Shown: positions 21,601 through 33,106, counted from the first letter of the stretch. The stretch is 64,000 nt of DNA from Ichthyophis bannanicus (GCA_033557465.1 CM066045.1:128423596-128487595); one strand, 5' to 3'. Notes: generated by a model not told the origin, from the sequence alone. Translations and numbers: made by a program.

Positions 21601-22468
21601 ACAACAAAATCTGCAATAGAGTAGACACCCAGGAAGGTGTAGATAACATGAGGAGGCATCTAGCTAAGCTTGAAGAATGGTCTAGAATTTGGTAGCTGGG
21701 ATTTCATGTTAAAAAATGTTAAGGCCATGCATTTGGGCTGCAGCAATCCAAGGGAGCAATATAGTATAGGGGGTGAAATACTTTTGTCCACTAAAGAAGA
21801 GTGGGACCTAGGCGTGGTTGTGTCTGATGATCTTAAAGTAGCTAAACAGGTAGAAAAGGCGATGGCAAAAGCTAGAAGGATGCTTGGGTGCATACGGAGA
21901 GGAATGGCTAGCAGAAAAAAGGAGGTGATAGTGCCTCTGTATAAGTCTTTGGTGCGACCCGATTTGGAGTATAGTGTGCAATTCTGGAGACCGCACCTTC
22001 AAAAGGATATAAACAGGATGGAGTCAGTAGAGAGGGTGGCTACTAAAATGGTTAGTGGTCTTCATTATAAAGCATATGAGGACAGACTTAAGGATCTTAA
22101 TATGTACAACTTAGAGGAAAGGCGGAATAGAGGTGATATGATTGAGATGTTTAAATACCTCCATGGCATAAATATACAGGGGGAGAGCCTCTTTCAATTG
22201 AAAGCAAGTTCTGCTACAAGGGGACATGGGATGAGGGTGAAAGATTCAGGAGTGATATGCGGAAATATTTCTTTACGGAAAGAGTGGTGGATCTGTGGAA
22301 TAGTCTCCCAGTGGAGGTGGTAGAGATGAGGACAGTATCTGAATTCAAAAAAGCATGGGATAAACACAGAGGATCTCTAAAGGAAAAAAGGGGACTGTTG
22401 TAGTTGTTATGGAAGGACAGACTAGATAGGCCATGTGGTCTTTTTCTGTTGTCATGTTTCTATGTTTG
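21601..22468 (+). mobile_element. CR1 LINE, 3' part (antisense in the TIMM8B intron)
   Basis: The plus strand encodes the C-terminal reverse transcriptase and tail region: ICNRVDTQEGVDNMRRHLAKLEEWS, LGVVVSDDLKVAKQVEKAMAKARRMLGCIRRG, VIVPLYKSLVRPDLEYSVQFWRPHLQKDI and KMVSGLHYKAYEDRLKDLNMYNLEERR. The 3' UTR ends GGTCTTTTTCTGTTGTCATG and TTTCTATGTTT near 22468. It is the same family as the long copy at 26700-29625. One frame stays open over 217 codons. Confidence 0.92.
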
Positions 22469-22538
22469 ACTTGTCCAAACCATGGTATTTTCACTAATTG
22501 TCATATGGATGCAAAAATTCAACAGTAAAAAAAAAGAT

Positions 22539-22930
22539 AGGAAAAAAAGCCATGCCTTCAAATTATGGTGCTGGTAAATAATACTGTATACTATGGACTG
22601 CCTGAAGATCAAGCCAGTTGGTACTAGAGATCATCAAACTTAAGCTTTCTTTAGAACCTCAGATGACAAGATTTCTACTTTCATACTTCAGATACATCAT
22701 GAGAAGAGAGAGAGAGAGATCATTAGGGAAAGACATCATGCTTGGCAAGGTTGAAGGTCAATGCAAAAGAGGAAGACCAACAAAGAGATGAACTGATACA
22801 ATAATAGCAGCTATAGGTGCCACTTTATCAACAATTAGCAGCCTGACTGAAGTCCGAACCCAGTTTAGGACAACTATCCAGAGGGCTGCTATGAGAGGGC
22901 ACCGACTCAATGGTACTTAACAGCAACATC
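22539..22930 (+). mobile_element. RTE-clade (BovB-like) LINE, 3' end
   Basis: The plus strand translates in broken frames to FKLWCW, ILYTMDC, RYIMRRE, LGKDIMLGKVEGQCKRGRPTKR, TIIAAIGATLSTISSLTEVRTQFRTTIQRAAMRGHRLNGT and a stop followed by CAGCAAC. This is the C-terminal region and 3' end of an RTE LINE. Its first 60 bp overlap the same region of the larger minus-strand copy at 35206-38140, so the two belong to one family. Confidence 0.8.
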
Positions 22931-22933
22931 AGA

Positions 22934-23137
22934 GCTGCCAAATTACCCAGTTCCAGGAGTGAGATTTTAACTCAGTCCTGGATTTCTGACAATCTCTTCA
23001 TGATGCATTATGAGACCTGCAGCACCGATTCCAATAGGTAAAATCAGGGACTACAAATACGATACTGCACTGCATTGCAAATTTAAAGCCCAAACTTGCA
23101 AAAAATCTCACTCCTGGAACCGGGTAACTTGACAACC
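22934..23137. repeat. Non-autonomous DNA element with ~35-bp terminal inverted repeats
   Basis: The left end GCCAAATTACCCAGTTCCAGGAGTGAGATTTT is the inverse of the right end AAAATCTCACTCCTGGAACCGGGTAACTTGAC with few mismatches. The unit is about 200 bp, non-coding, and lies 230 bp from TIMM8B exon 1. A partial relative is at 15550-15725. Confidence 0.8.
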
Positions 23138-23365
23138 CCGCAACATGTTGGTACCGACAGCATAAGTTCTTGTGCATATCGATTTTATAAAAATATACGA
23201 TATTACTATATACACTAATGTATTTCGTAAGTACATTATTTTTTTGTTGTTTTCTAACACTGGTTTCCTCACATTTCGTCTTCTGCTCACAAAGTCCACG
23301 TTTTTCATAGAAATAGCGTAAACTACAAGTACCACAATGCACTGTACTATGACCGCTAACTCCAC

Positions 23366-23491
23366 CTGGGCCGTGAACTGAGCCTTCTGCTGCTCCACTA
23401 CCAACAGTCGCTGTAGTTCTGCCGAATCCTGACCACCACCGCTTGCTGCCGCAGCGGAAGTAAAATCCAAGTCCGACCCGAAAGCCGACAT
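23366..23491 (-). CDS. TIMM8B: TIMM8B exon 1 (mitochondrial Tim8 B), N-terminal part
   Basis: This exon encodes residues 1-42, MSAFGSDLDF... ELQRLLVVEQQKAQFTAQ, and ends at donor CCCAG|GTGGAG (exon end 23366), phase 0, matching the start of exon 2. The start at 23491 was chosen because the sequence upstream is not similar to the family, and the ELQRL...EQQKAQFTAQ segment aligns with the human N-terminus. The alanine/glycine-rich stretch before it makes the protein 97 residues, against 83 in human. Small Tims lack a cleavable presequence; they are imported by the MIA40 pathway via their cysteines, here in exon 2. Confidence 0.93.
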
Positions 23492-23946
23492 CTCAACTGG
23501 ACACGAGTCGACCTTCAGCAGCAGCGTCTTGCCGTTCCTCGATGCGCTCCAAGCCTCGTTCTGACCCCTGGACACGCCCCCAACCCCCTCTAAGACTTTT
23601 AGCCAATGGTGCCCTGGTTTAGGCCAAAGCGCGTTTAGAATCTCGTTGATCATGGGCTATTCCATAATCATTGTCTAGCAATAGGGGTGGGAAGATTTGG
23701 ATTATTAACACTGGGTACAAGGCATCCAAACAAGGATCATTTTCTATGTTTCTGAAGATTAACAGATGTTCCAAATATCATCCCTAGTTCAACAGTGCAG
23801 CAGGAAGCTCGTAAGGGCGAGTCTTCTTTGCGCACCTACTCTTGCTACTCCCCTCTGCTGATGGCCTAGTGACAGGACACCCGTTTCTGATAGCCAGTGG
23901 TCTGTTTCCGGGTCGCAGAAGTGAGTGACCTTGGAGGGGCGGCGCA
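23492..23946. promoter_or_regulatory. Bidirectional promoter region between TIMM8B and SDHD
   Basis: The 455 bp between the two divergent start codons must contain both transcription starts and 5' UTRs. The SDHD side is GC-rich with a GC-box-like GGAGGGGCGGCGC at about 23933-23945, and the TIMM8B side is CpG-rich through 23590. No TATA box is evident near either end. I cannot place the start sites exactly. Confidence 0.75.
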
Positions 23947-23995
23947 ATGGCGGCGGTGGGAAAGCTGAGCTGGTTCTGCTTTCGGAGACTGACAC
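23947..23995 (+). CDS. SDHD: SDHD exon 1 (succinate dehydrogenase membrane anchor CybS)
   Basis: SDHD is the small membrane anchor of respiratory complex II in the mitochondrial inner membrane; with SDHC it binds heme b and the ubiquinone site. Exon 1 runs from ATG 23947 to donor ACAC|GTGAGT (end 23995) and encodes MAAVGKLSWFCFRRLT plus one base. Human exon 1 is similar in length (52 nt) and has the same phase. The N-terminus is basic and lacks acidic residues, as a mitochondrial presequence should. The call depends on its place opposite TIMM8B, the start context GCGCAATGG, the matching phase, and exons 2 and 3 downstream; sequence similarity alone would be weak. Confidence 0.88.
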
Positions 23996-24909
23996 GTGAG
24001 TCCTGCTGGGACTGGAAGGGAGAAAGCGGCAGCGGCGGCTTTGCTAGCTGCTGCTGGCAGTAATGGCGGTCGCGTTCCGTTTTATCCTTGCAGGAATGCT
24101 GTGTGTTTTTGGTTGCAGTCAGGGTTGTCACGAAAGCACTGTGAGTGAAAGGAAACGGGGTATGCCTGTTCTGCCTAGCAGAGCTTGTCGAACCTGATAG
24201 TTTGGGCAAGAGGGGTTTGATCTCTTTGCGTCCCGAACTTTATCCAGCATGATACCGTTTTAATGCTTAAAAGATGATGATGATGATGATGAAAACAAAA
24301 TAACAGACTTCGATCACCTTCCTCTTCCACTAAATTCGCCCTCCAGTTATTATTGAAAGCATGAAGGCACTAGCAATAGCCACCACAGGATCTTCTGTCT
24401 GTGCACTCGGAGACCCCTGTACCAGTCTAATAGGAAACCTATATAGGAGGAATGGAGTAGGGCCTATGAACGTCCACTAATTCAAAGGTCCCAAGTTGAC
24501 TGCTGTCACTGGGCATAGGTACCAAGAGGGAGCCTGAGCAGCCCAATTTCTGCTGATGTAATCCCCTTTTGGGTTCCCGACCTACTTTTTGGGAACCAGT
24601 GCACCGCTTTCATGAAATTATTACTGACGTTGGCTGTTAAATTTAATCTGAATTACTGTTCTATTTTTTAAGTACCTGGAAATGCTTGATTAGCCTCTGG
24701 TACCCCTATAACGTTTAAGTGAAAAGAAAACATGGTTGTGCTGGCAATTAGAATCCCAGGCAATTTCCCCCTGATACACATAAAGCATAGCTACAACATA
24801 AGTTACAGAGCAGATCCTCATTTTAGATCTTGATGAAGACATGACACCGATACAAGTAAAGCATGGATAACTGAAGAATAAGCTTGGAAGAGAAGAGTAT
24901 TAAAATGAG
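23996..24909 (+). other. Start of SDHD intron 1, no repeat recognised
   Basis: Intron 1 begins GTGAGTCCTGC and extends to 43671 (about 19.7 kb). This first part is GC-rich to about 24200. A (GAT)n microsatellite lies at 24267-24288. I see no exon or named repeat. Confidence 0.55.
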
Positions 24910-25075
24910 ACTGGTATGTACAGACCAAGAGAGGGATGTCCGAGTGATAGTGTCTAAGGATCTCGAGGTGGCAAAGCAGTGTGACAAGGCGTGGCCAAAG
25001 CCAGAAGGATGTTAGGCCGCATACAGAGAGGAATAACCAGCAAGATGTAGCTGATACTAATGTCTCTGTGCAGAT
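24910..25075 (+). repeat. CR1 fragment
   Basis: The plus strand translates to VCTDQERDVRVIVSKDLEVAKQCDKA, followed in shifted frames by KARRM-like and RIQRGI-like pieces, the region just before VPLYKSLVRPHLEY in CR1. Length is about 165 bp. Confidence 0.75.
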
Positions 25076-25424
25076 AAAAGAATGCGCTGATGGCTTCTTG
25101 AGTTTATGTGGCTAATGGAATCTATTGTTTTACTTTGAATGCTGTTGCTCTGTGCTGCCTTAGGCGACCACCTAGTCTTGCTTGATGGTTGGGCTTGACC
25201 TGCTCCTAGTGCCTGAAATTCAAAAAGCAAAAGAAAAGAGAATAGGAGCAAAAACAGTTTTTAAAAAATTGAACTAAACTAGAAACACTCTATCAAACTG
25301 ATGGAACCTACTTTCCAGAAAGCTACTTGAGCCTGCATGGATCCAGGAAACCAATACTATTTGCAAATCCAAAAATTTATTTAGGGCTAGAATTACTAAA
25401 ATGGTTTAGTGTTCTAATATAGTT

Positions 25425-25765
25425 AGGGGCATGTTTACTAAAGTGCACCACCTGATAGTGTGGGGTTTAGCATGCAGCTTGGGCACAGCACTAAAAAGTA
25501 GTGCAGGCCCTAGAGCCAAAAATCCCACACTACCTGGGTTGTGTGCAGTGGTATGGGGGCTGGGCGAGACAGAATGAAGGGAATTGCTGGTGTGTTGCAA
25601 GGCCCACACTTACTCTTAGCACAGGTGTATCTAACTCCACCTCGGTGGTTGGCTTGAAGTGTCTCTCATTTCTGGCATCTTGGGCCCTCATTAACTGCAA
25701 GGGGATGGCCCACATGCGTTACCGGTGTGGGCTTTAGTAATATGCCTTAGTAAATAGACTCCATT
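25425..25765. repeat. MITE with 'GGGGCATGTTTACTAA' termini
   Basis: The left end AGTTAGGGGCATGTTTACTAAAG is inversely similar to the right end GCCTTAGTAAATAGACTCC. It is about 340 bp, GC-richer than its flanks and non-coding. Related ends occur at 21395 and 13308. Confidence 0.6.
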
Positions 25766-26299
25766 GCATAAAATGGCAGCCATGGTAAATAAAGTGAGTT
25801 TAATGACTCAGTAAATCTAGCCCTAAATGTCATAATTATATGGGCATATTTTCAGAATGCATGGATTCTTAAATAACATTTTCATGATTTTTATACAGCC
25901 TCTGACATGTCCTAGACCAAATACACATTTAAAAAGTTACTAAGTGACATGCTTGCACTTGTATATTTCTGAAATATTCCCATGTCATAATCTTAGTAGA
26001 CCTTTTGTGTCTGCTGAAAATTTGTTGTGGATCAGGTGCAAAACTAAAACGTTATATGGCCTATGTATTTTTTGAAGATGCTAGTCACTGTTTTGTCAAC
26101 TTACATATTAATTACTTTTTTTTTTCAAAAAATCTGTGATCTGGTGATGAAGTAAATGAACCAAATGCTAGAAAAAGTAGTGGGTAACGGAGAGCCATTT
26201 TGTGTTGAGTTGATGGTCCCTGGAGTTACTTCAGTATCTGTGTACTTTAGTAAGTGGTAAAAAGATTGGCCAATTTGCATATTTAATTTACTTACAGCA
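25766..26299. other. SDHD intron 1, nothing recognised
   Basis: AT-rich sequence without coding signal or a repeat I can name. Confidence 0.45.
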
Positions 26300-26692
26300 C
26301 ACAGGATTGTTGTTGTTTTATATTCAGTAGGAAATACTGATTGTGTGGCATACCTTGCTGCACCCTTCGCCTGGAACAGCCTTCCTGTCTCTGTGCGCCA
26401 GGCGTCCTCCCTGGCCATCTTCAAATCCAGGTTGAAATCCCACCTCTTCACTATTGCTTTTCATTCTTGACTCTTATGTTGTGATATGACTATTTTATAT
26501 ATGCTGTGTTTGCTCTCTCTAACATTAGATGTATACTTTGTCCTGTTGATCTGTAATTTGTATTATGTATTTTTTTTGTCTTGACTAGATTGTGAGCTCT
26601 GATGAGCAGGGACTGTCTCTCTTATTTGTGTGTACAGCGCTTCGTATGTTTGCAGCGCTTTATAAATGCTTAATAATAATACATAGATTTAA
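26300..26692 (+). mobile_element. L2-like LINE, 3' end
   Basis: The plus strand encodes AAPFAWNSLPVSVRQASSLAIFKSRLKSHLFTIAFHS, the diagnostic C-terminus of L2-type ORF2p. The 3' UTR follows with GATTGTGAGCTCTGATGAGCAGGG, TGTACAGCGCTTCGTATG and a TAA-rich end near 26690. It is 5'-truncated. Confidence 0.85.
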
Positions 26693-26699
26693 GAAAAAA

Positions 26700-29625
26700 A
26701 ATCTTCCCCTTTAAGAATCCTTGCATAAAAACATAAACGTAAAAAATTGTTGCCCCCTTTATGGGAATGGGTAAAAGGGGCAACATATTGAAAGCAGTGT
26801 GTATAAATGCCTGGAGTATGGGAAATAAGATCCCAGATGTTGAAGCTTTAATGGGAGAGGCTGACTTGGATTTAGTGACAGTTACAGAAAAATGGTTCAC
26901 AGAAAACCATGATTGGGATGAAACTATACCAGGCAATACTTTATTCAGAAAGGACAGGGTAGGAAGAAGGGGAGGAGGAGTAGTACTATGTGTAAAAAAT
27001 ACTATTAAAGCTTTGGAACTACAGAGCTTAAAGGGGAGAGAGGAGGCACTGTGGGTTAAACTAGAAAGAGGTAAAGCGAAATCTATTTTTATTGGTATGA
27101 TATACAGACCTCCTTCACAGGACGAAGAGGTGGATGGAGAGTTAATTGAAGACATACACAGTGTTGTCAGGAAAGGGGAAGCGCTACTGATAGGGGATTT
27201 CAATATGCCAGATGTTGACTGGCACATTCCTGCTGCAGTATCAACTAGAAGTAAGGAGATCCTGGATTCTCTATAGGGAGAACTATTCAGGCAACTGGTA
27301 ACTAAACTTACACTTGAAGGGGCCATACTGGACTTGGTGCTTACCAATGGTGAAAGTGTTTCTGATGTTATAGTGGGAGATCATTTTGCATCCAGTAATC
27401 ACCAGATAGTGTGGTTCAGTATTAGGACTAGGGCTATTAAAATCCTTTCAGAAGCGAAGGTCTTAGACTTTAGGAAAACTAACTTTGCCAAGATGGGCCA
27501 ATACCTCAGAGAGTTGTTAGCGGGATAGGAACCGTTTTTGGGATGTAGAAAAACATTGGGCAAAACTGAAAGGGGATATTTTAAGGGCAACCAACCTTTT
27601 TGTTAAAATGGTAGATAAAGGTAAAAGGAAAAGGAGACCGCTGAAAAGGTGAAGAAAACGAGGGAGACCTTCATGAAGCATAAGAGATCACAGAGAGAAG
27701 AAGATAGGCATCTATATTTGAAAAAACCTAGAGAAGCTAGCAAGTTAGTCAGGAAAGCAAAGATTCAAATAGAGGAGGGAATATCCAATGCAATAAAATG
27801 GGGGGGGGGGGGGGATAAGACATTTTTCAGATATGTTAGTGAGAAGAGGAAGGGCAAAAGTGGTGGTGTCAGACTCAAGGGTGCAGGGGAGGAATATGTA
27901 GAAGCTGATGAGGATAAAGTGGAATCGCTTAAATATTTCTGTTTTGTGTTCACAGATGAAGAACCAGGAGCAGGACCTCAGAAAACACCCACAAACAGGA
28001 ACAGAAGCGAGGGGCATCTTGAACAATTTTCAGAAGACTGTGTTCGTGAGAAACTAGCTAACCTTGACGTAGACAAAGCAATGGGACTGGATGGGATACA
28101 TCCTAGAATACTCAGGGAACTTGGGGACGTTCTAGCAGCTCCACTGACTGACCTTTACAATGCCTTGTTGGAGTTGGGAGTGGTGCCAAAGGACTGGAAA
28201 GAGGAATATGTGGTCCCTTTACACAAAAGCGGAAGTAAGGATGTGGTTGAAAATTACAGGCCAGTTAGTTTAACTTTGGTGGTGAGTAAATTATTGGAAG
28301 CACTGCTGAAAGAGAAAATAGTGAGGTTTCTGGAGTCCAGTGGATTACAGGATCTGAGGTAGCATGGATTCACCAGAGGCAGGTCTTGTCAGACAAATCT
28401 GATTGATTTCTTTGATTGGGTGACCAGGGAGTTGGACCGAGGGAGAGCCCTAGATGTGTAGTGTATTTAAATTTCAGTAAAGCCTTTGACACTGTTTCTC
28501 ACAGGCGACTTAGAAACAAACTGAGCACCCTTGGGATGGACCTTAAAGTTACTTTTGGGTTAGAAATTTTTTGAGTGGGTGGCGACAAAGGGGACAGGTA
28601 AATGGAGCTCACTCTGAGGAGAAGGAGGTTACCAGTGGTGTGCCCCAAGGATCTGTCCTTGGTCCGATTCTTTTTAACATCTTTGTTAGTGATATAGCGG
28701 AAGGGCTGTCGGGTAAGGTTTGTCTCTTTGCGGATGATACCAAAATCTGCAATAGAGTAGACACCAAGGAAGGTGTAAATAACATGAGGAGGGATCTAGC
28801 TAAGTTTGAAGAATGATCTAGAATTTGGCAGCTGAGATTTTAATATTTAAAAAATGCAAGGTCATGCATTTGGGCTGCAGCAATCCAGGGGAGAAATATA
28901 GCAAAGGGGATGAAGTACTGAAGTACTTTTGTCCACTAAAGAGCGGGACATAAGCGTGATTGTGTCTGATGATCTTAAAGTAGCTAAACAGGTAGAAAAA
29001 GCAACAGCAAAAGCTAGAAGGATGCCTGGCTGCATATGGAGAGGAATGGCTAGCAGAGAAAAGGAGGTGATAGTGCCTCTGTATAAGTTTTTGGTGCAAC
29101 CTCATTTGGAGTATTTTTTGCAGTTCTGAAGACCACACCTTCAAAAGGATATAAACAGGATGGAGTCAGTAGAGAGGGTGGCTACTAAAATGGTTAGTGG
29201 TCTTCATTATAAAGCATATGAGGACAGACGTAAGGATCTTAATATGTACACCTTAGAGGAAAGGCGGGATAGAGGTGATATGACTGAGATGTTTAAATAC
29301 CTCTGTGGCATAAATGTTCAGGGAGAGAGCCTCTTTTGGTTGAAAGCAAGTTCTGCTACGAGGGGACATGGGATGAGTTTGAAGGGAGATAGATTCAGGA
29401 GTGATATGCGGAAATATTTCTTTACGGAAGGAGTGGTAGATGCACGGAATAGTCTCCCAGTGGAAGTGGTAGAGAAGAGGGCAACATCTGAATTCAAAAA
29501 AGCATGGGACAAACGCAGAGGATCTCTAAAGGAAAAAAGGGGACTGTTGTAGTGGCTGATATGAAAGGGCAGACTAGATATGCCATATGGTCTTTTTCTG
29601 TCATCATATTTCTATGTTTAAATGA
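26700..29625 (+). mobile_element. CR1 LINE, long copy with endonuclease, RT and 3' UTR
   Basis: The plus strand reads in order: APE endonuclease (26761-27276, ICINAWSMGNKIPDVEALMGE, VTEKWFTENHD, GDFNMPDVDW), linker, and reverse transcriptase (27649-28362, MGLDGIHPRILRELGD, NYRPVSLTLVVSKLLEALL), then [49 protein letters not shown] (28630-28745), and the C-terminal region to 29550. The 3' UTR ends GTCTTTTTCTGTCATCATATTTCTATG near 29622. At least five stops or frameshifts break it. A run of 14 G at 27799-27813 contributes one. It is the most complete copy of this CR1 family here. Confidence 0.93.
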
Positions 29626-29649
29626 TAACATACCCCATGGTCTTTATCT

Positions 29650-29762
29650 GCTAACAAAGCAGCGGTAGCAGTCTCTGTGTGACATCGGTGCCGTGGCCCC
29701 ATTGAATTCAATGGGGCCGTGGCTCCGATATTGCATGGAGGCCGCTACCACTGCTTTGTAAA
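29650..29762. repeat. Palindromic hairpin element
   Basis: The unit folds on itself. The centre, 29695-29718, is a perfect 24-bp palindrome built on CCCCATTGAATTCAATGGGG, and the outer arms ACAAAGCAGCGGTAGC (29654-29669) and GCCGCTACCACTGCTTTGT (29741-29759) pair with one mismatch. It sits exactly between the end of the CR1 copy and the 3' end of an L2 LINE. Confidence 0.75.
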
Positions 29763-31250
29763 CATTACTGCTGCTACTATTAAGCACTTATATAGCGCCA
29801 CGCACGCAGCGCTGTACAGTCATACAAACGAGAGACAGTTCCTGCTCATCAGAGTCATGCTCGTTGGAGCTTACAATCTAGTTTGAGACAATATCAAGCA
29901 TTAGTCAATTCGGTGCAAAGCACAGTATGGTCTTTATAATTCGGTCATGAAAATTGACAGGAGGTTGAGATGAAGGAAGTCAGGATCTGAAAGCGACAGT
30001 GAAGAGGTGGGTCTTCAATCTGGATTTGAAGATGGCTAGGGAGGGTGCCTGGCATATAGACATAGGTAGGCTGTTCAAGGCTTGAGGTGCAGCAAGGTGA
30101 AAGGAGCGAAGTCGGGAGTTAGTGGTGCGAGTGAAAGGCCTAGATAGAAGTGATTTGTTAGTGGAGCGAAGATCTCGAGAGGGGATGTAGGGAGAGATAA
30201 GAGATGAGAGGTATTGAGGGGCCATAGAGTGAATGCATTTATAGGTCAGCAGGAGAAGTTTGAATTGGGTACAGAATTGGATAGGGAGCCAGTGAAGCGA
30301 TTTGAGAAGGGGAGTAGTGTGGGCATGGCGAGACTGGCGGAAGATTAGTCGAGCAGCATGATTTTGTATAGATTGAAGGGGAAGGAGATGGCTTATGGGG
30401 AGACCAGCAAGGAAGGAGTAGGTTGCAGTAGTCGAGGCGAGAGGAGATCAAGGAGTGGATAAGCATTTTGGTAGTGTGTTCAGAATGGAAGGGGCGTATT
30501 TTGCTAATGTTGTGAGAAAGAAGCGGCAGGTCTTAGCTACGAGCTGGATATGTGTGGAGAAGGAGAGAGAGGAATCAAAGATAACCCCCAGATTGCGGGC
30601 TGAGGGAACAGGAAGGATCGTAGATCCATCTACGGAGACTGAGAAGGGGGGGGGGGGGAGAGGAGGGGAGGAGTTGTGGGGGAAGAAAAGGAGTTCAGTC
30701 TTGGCCATGTTCAACTTCAAGCGGCGATGAGACATCCAGGCAGCGATGTCAGAAAGGCAGGCAGAAGTCCTGGTCTGGATTGCTGGGGAGATATTAGGTG
30801 TAGAGAGGTAGATTTGGAAGTCGTCAGCATAGAGATGGTACTGAAAGCCATGGGAGGAGATAAGGGCGCCAAGGGATTGAGTATAGAGAGAGAAAAGGAG
30901 GGGGCCCAAGACAGATCCTTGGGGTATGCCAACATGGAGTGGGGTGGGAGAGGAGGAGGAGCCACCAGAGCATAAACTAAAGGAGCGATGGGAGAGGCAG
31001 GAGGAGAACCAGGATAGTACGGAGCCGTGAAACCAAGTGAGGAGAGGGTGGTGAGGAGAAGATTGTGGTCAACAGTGTCAAAGGCAGCGGAGAGGTCTAG
31101 GAGGATGAGAACTGAGTAGAGGCCTTTAGATTTAGCCAGGAACAAGTCATTGGAGACTTTTGCAAGAGGCCGTTTCAGTGGCGTGTAGGGGACAGAAGCC
31201 GGATTGTAGTGGGTTCAGGAAGGCCTGGGAGGTGAGGAGTTCAAGGCGGC
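29763..31250 (-). mobile_element. L2 LINE, 3' half
   Basis: On the minus strand, from 31145 downward: [59 protein letters not shown] (active-site YADD), [41 protein letters not shown], and FHLAAPQALNSLPMSICQAPSLAIFKSRLKTHLFTVAF at the C-terminus (29980-30225). The 3' end shows the GTACAGCGCTGCGTGCG block and a TAGTAG-type tail at 29763. Frames overlap with two or three indels. The 5' half is absent. Confidence 0.92.
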
Positions 31251-31986
31251 GGCGGTGGACATACCTCCATGTGTTCTATCCAGTCTGTCCATCCATATCT
31301 ACTATGAAGTTCTACAATTCCTTTCTCTTCCTTCGAGATCCTCTGTTCTAGTCCCGTGCTTTCTTGAATTCAGATTCAGTTCTCGTCTCCATTACCTCTG
31401 CTGGGAGGCTATTTCCACATATCCATCACCCTTTTCATAATGATCGATTTTCCTTAGGCCAGTGACTTTTCAAGCCAGTCCTGTACTGTGTAAGCCCCCT
31501 AGCCAGTGTAATTTTCAAGATACCCACAATGAACATGCATGTGATAGATTTGCGTGTACTGCCTCCATTTAATGTATATTCATTGTGGATATCCTAAAAA
31601 ACAAACCTGCTTGGGAGTACTCCAGGATGGGTTTGATAAACGCTGCTTTAGATTATTCCTGAAGCTATCCCTTTTCACCTCTAATGTATACCTCCTTGTT
31701 CCAGAGATTGCTTTCAACTGAAAGAGGCCCACCTCCTGCACATTTATGCAATGGTGATACTTAAATGTCTCTATTATATTGCCCCTCATGACTTTCATTC
31801 CTAGTAAACCTACTGAGATATTTAAGTCTGTCTGCATATGCCTTATGACAAAAACTAGTGACTATTTTAATTGCTGCCTTCTAGGATGATTCCATCCTGT
31901 TTTATCTTTTTGAAGCTGCCGTCTTCAGAGTTGCATACAGTACTCCAAATGAGGTCTCACTAGAGACTTATACAAAGGCACTGTCA
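31238..31986 (-). mobile_element. CR1 LINE, older copy, 3' part (interrupted)
   Basis: The minus strand encodes SETSFGVLYATLKTAASKR-like, GNIIETFKYHHCINVQEVGLFQLKAISGTRRYTLEVKRDSFRNNLKQRL and a CR1 3' UTR. The continuation lies at 33107-33222 beyond a younger CR1 insertion. The frame is decayed. Confidence 0.8.
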
Positions 31987-33106
31987 TAAGAACATAAGAA
32001 CATAAGATATGCCATACTGGGTCAGACCAAGGTCCATCAAGCCCAGTATTCTGTTTCCAACAGTGGCCAATCTAGATCATATGTACCTAGCAGTTTCCCC
32101 AAGAGACACAAGTTCCAGAATGCTTGTACTGGGTCAAGCATTGATATCTTCGGTCACTTCTTAATAATGGTTTATGGACCTTTCCTCCAGGAACTTGTCC
32201 AAACCTTTTTTAAACCCAGCTACACTAACAGCCTTTACTACATCCTCCGGTAACAAATTCCAGAGTTTGATTACACGTTGAGTAAAAAAATATTTTCTTT
32301 TATTGGTCTTAAATAGTTTACCCTGTAGCTTCATTGCATGTCCCTAGTCTTTCTATATTCTGATAATGTAAACAATCGATCTACGTTTACCCGTTCCATT
32401 CCGTTCATTAATTTATAGACTTCTATCATATCTCCCCTCAGCCGTCTCTTTTCCAGGTTAAAGAGCCCTAACCTTTTTAGCCTTTCTTCATAGGAGTATC
32501 CTTCCATCCCCTTTACCATTTTGGTGGCTCTTCTCTGAACCTTTTCTAAAATCGCTATATCCTTTTTAAGATACGGCGACCAGAATTGCACACAATATTC
32601 AAGGTGCGGTCTCACCATGGAACGATATAGAGGCATTATAATATCTTTTTTGTTTTATTTTCCATTCCTTTCCTTATCATACCTAGCATTCTGTTTGCTC
32701 TCTTGGCTGCCGCTGCACACTAGGCCGAGGGTTTTAACATGGTATCCACAATGACGCCTAAATCTTTTTCCTGGGTGGTGGTTCCTAATGTGGAACCTTG
32801 CATCGTGTAACCATAGTTTGGGTTGTTCTTCCCTAGTTGCATAACCTTGCACTTGTCCACATTAAATTTCATCTGCCATTTTGATGCCCAGTCTTCCAAT
32901 TTATCAAGATCCTCTTGCAATTTTTCACAATCCTCTTCGGTTTTAACAACTTTAAATAGTTTTGTGTCATCTGCAAATTTGATAACCTCACTCGTTATTC
33001 CACTTTCCAGGTCATTTATGAATATGTCAAAAAGCAGCGGACCCAGCACAGATCCCTGGGGTACACCATTATTCACCTTTCTCCATTGGGAAAATTGGCC
33101 ATTTAG
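31987..33106 (-). mobile_element. CR1 LINE, 5'-truncated, nested in an older CR1
   Basis: Nearly the same sequence as 1023-2150: 3' UTR with the TTATGTTC repeat at 31987-32005, C-terminal region ([32 protein letters not shown], 32331-32636) and reverse transcriptase to [39 protein letters not shown] (about 32720-33100). The borders were set by rejoining the older CR1: flanks ending GGCACTGTCA and starting CCTCCTTTTT are contiguous in related copies. There is no target duplication, as is common for CR1. Confidence 0.9.

Noticed and set aside
23947..23995. Exon 1 as a chance open frame
   Set aside because: Kept as SDHD because length, phase, start context and position opposite TIMM8B all fit, although the residues alone are not diagnostic.
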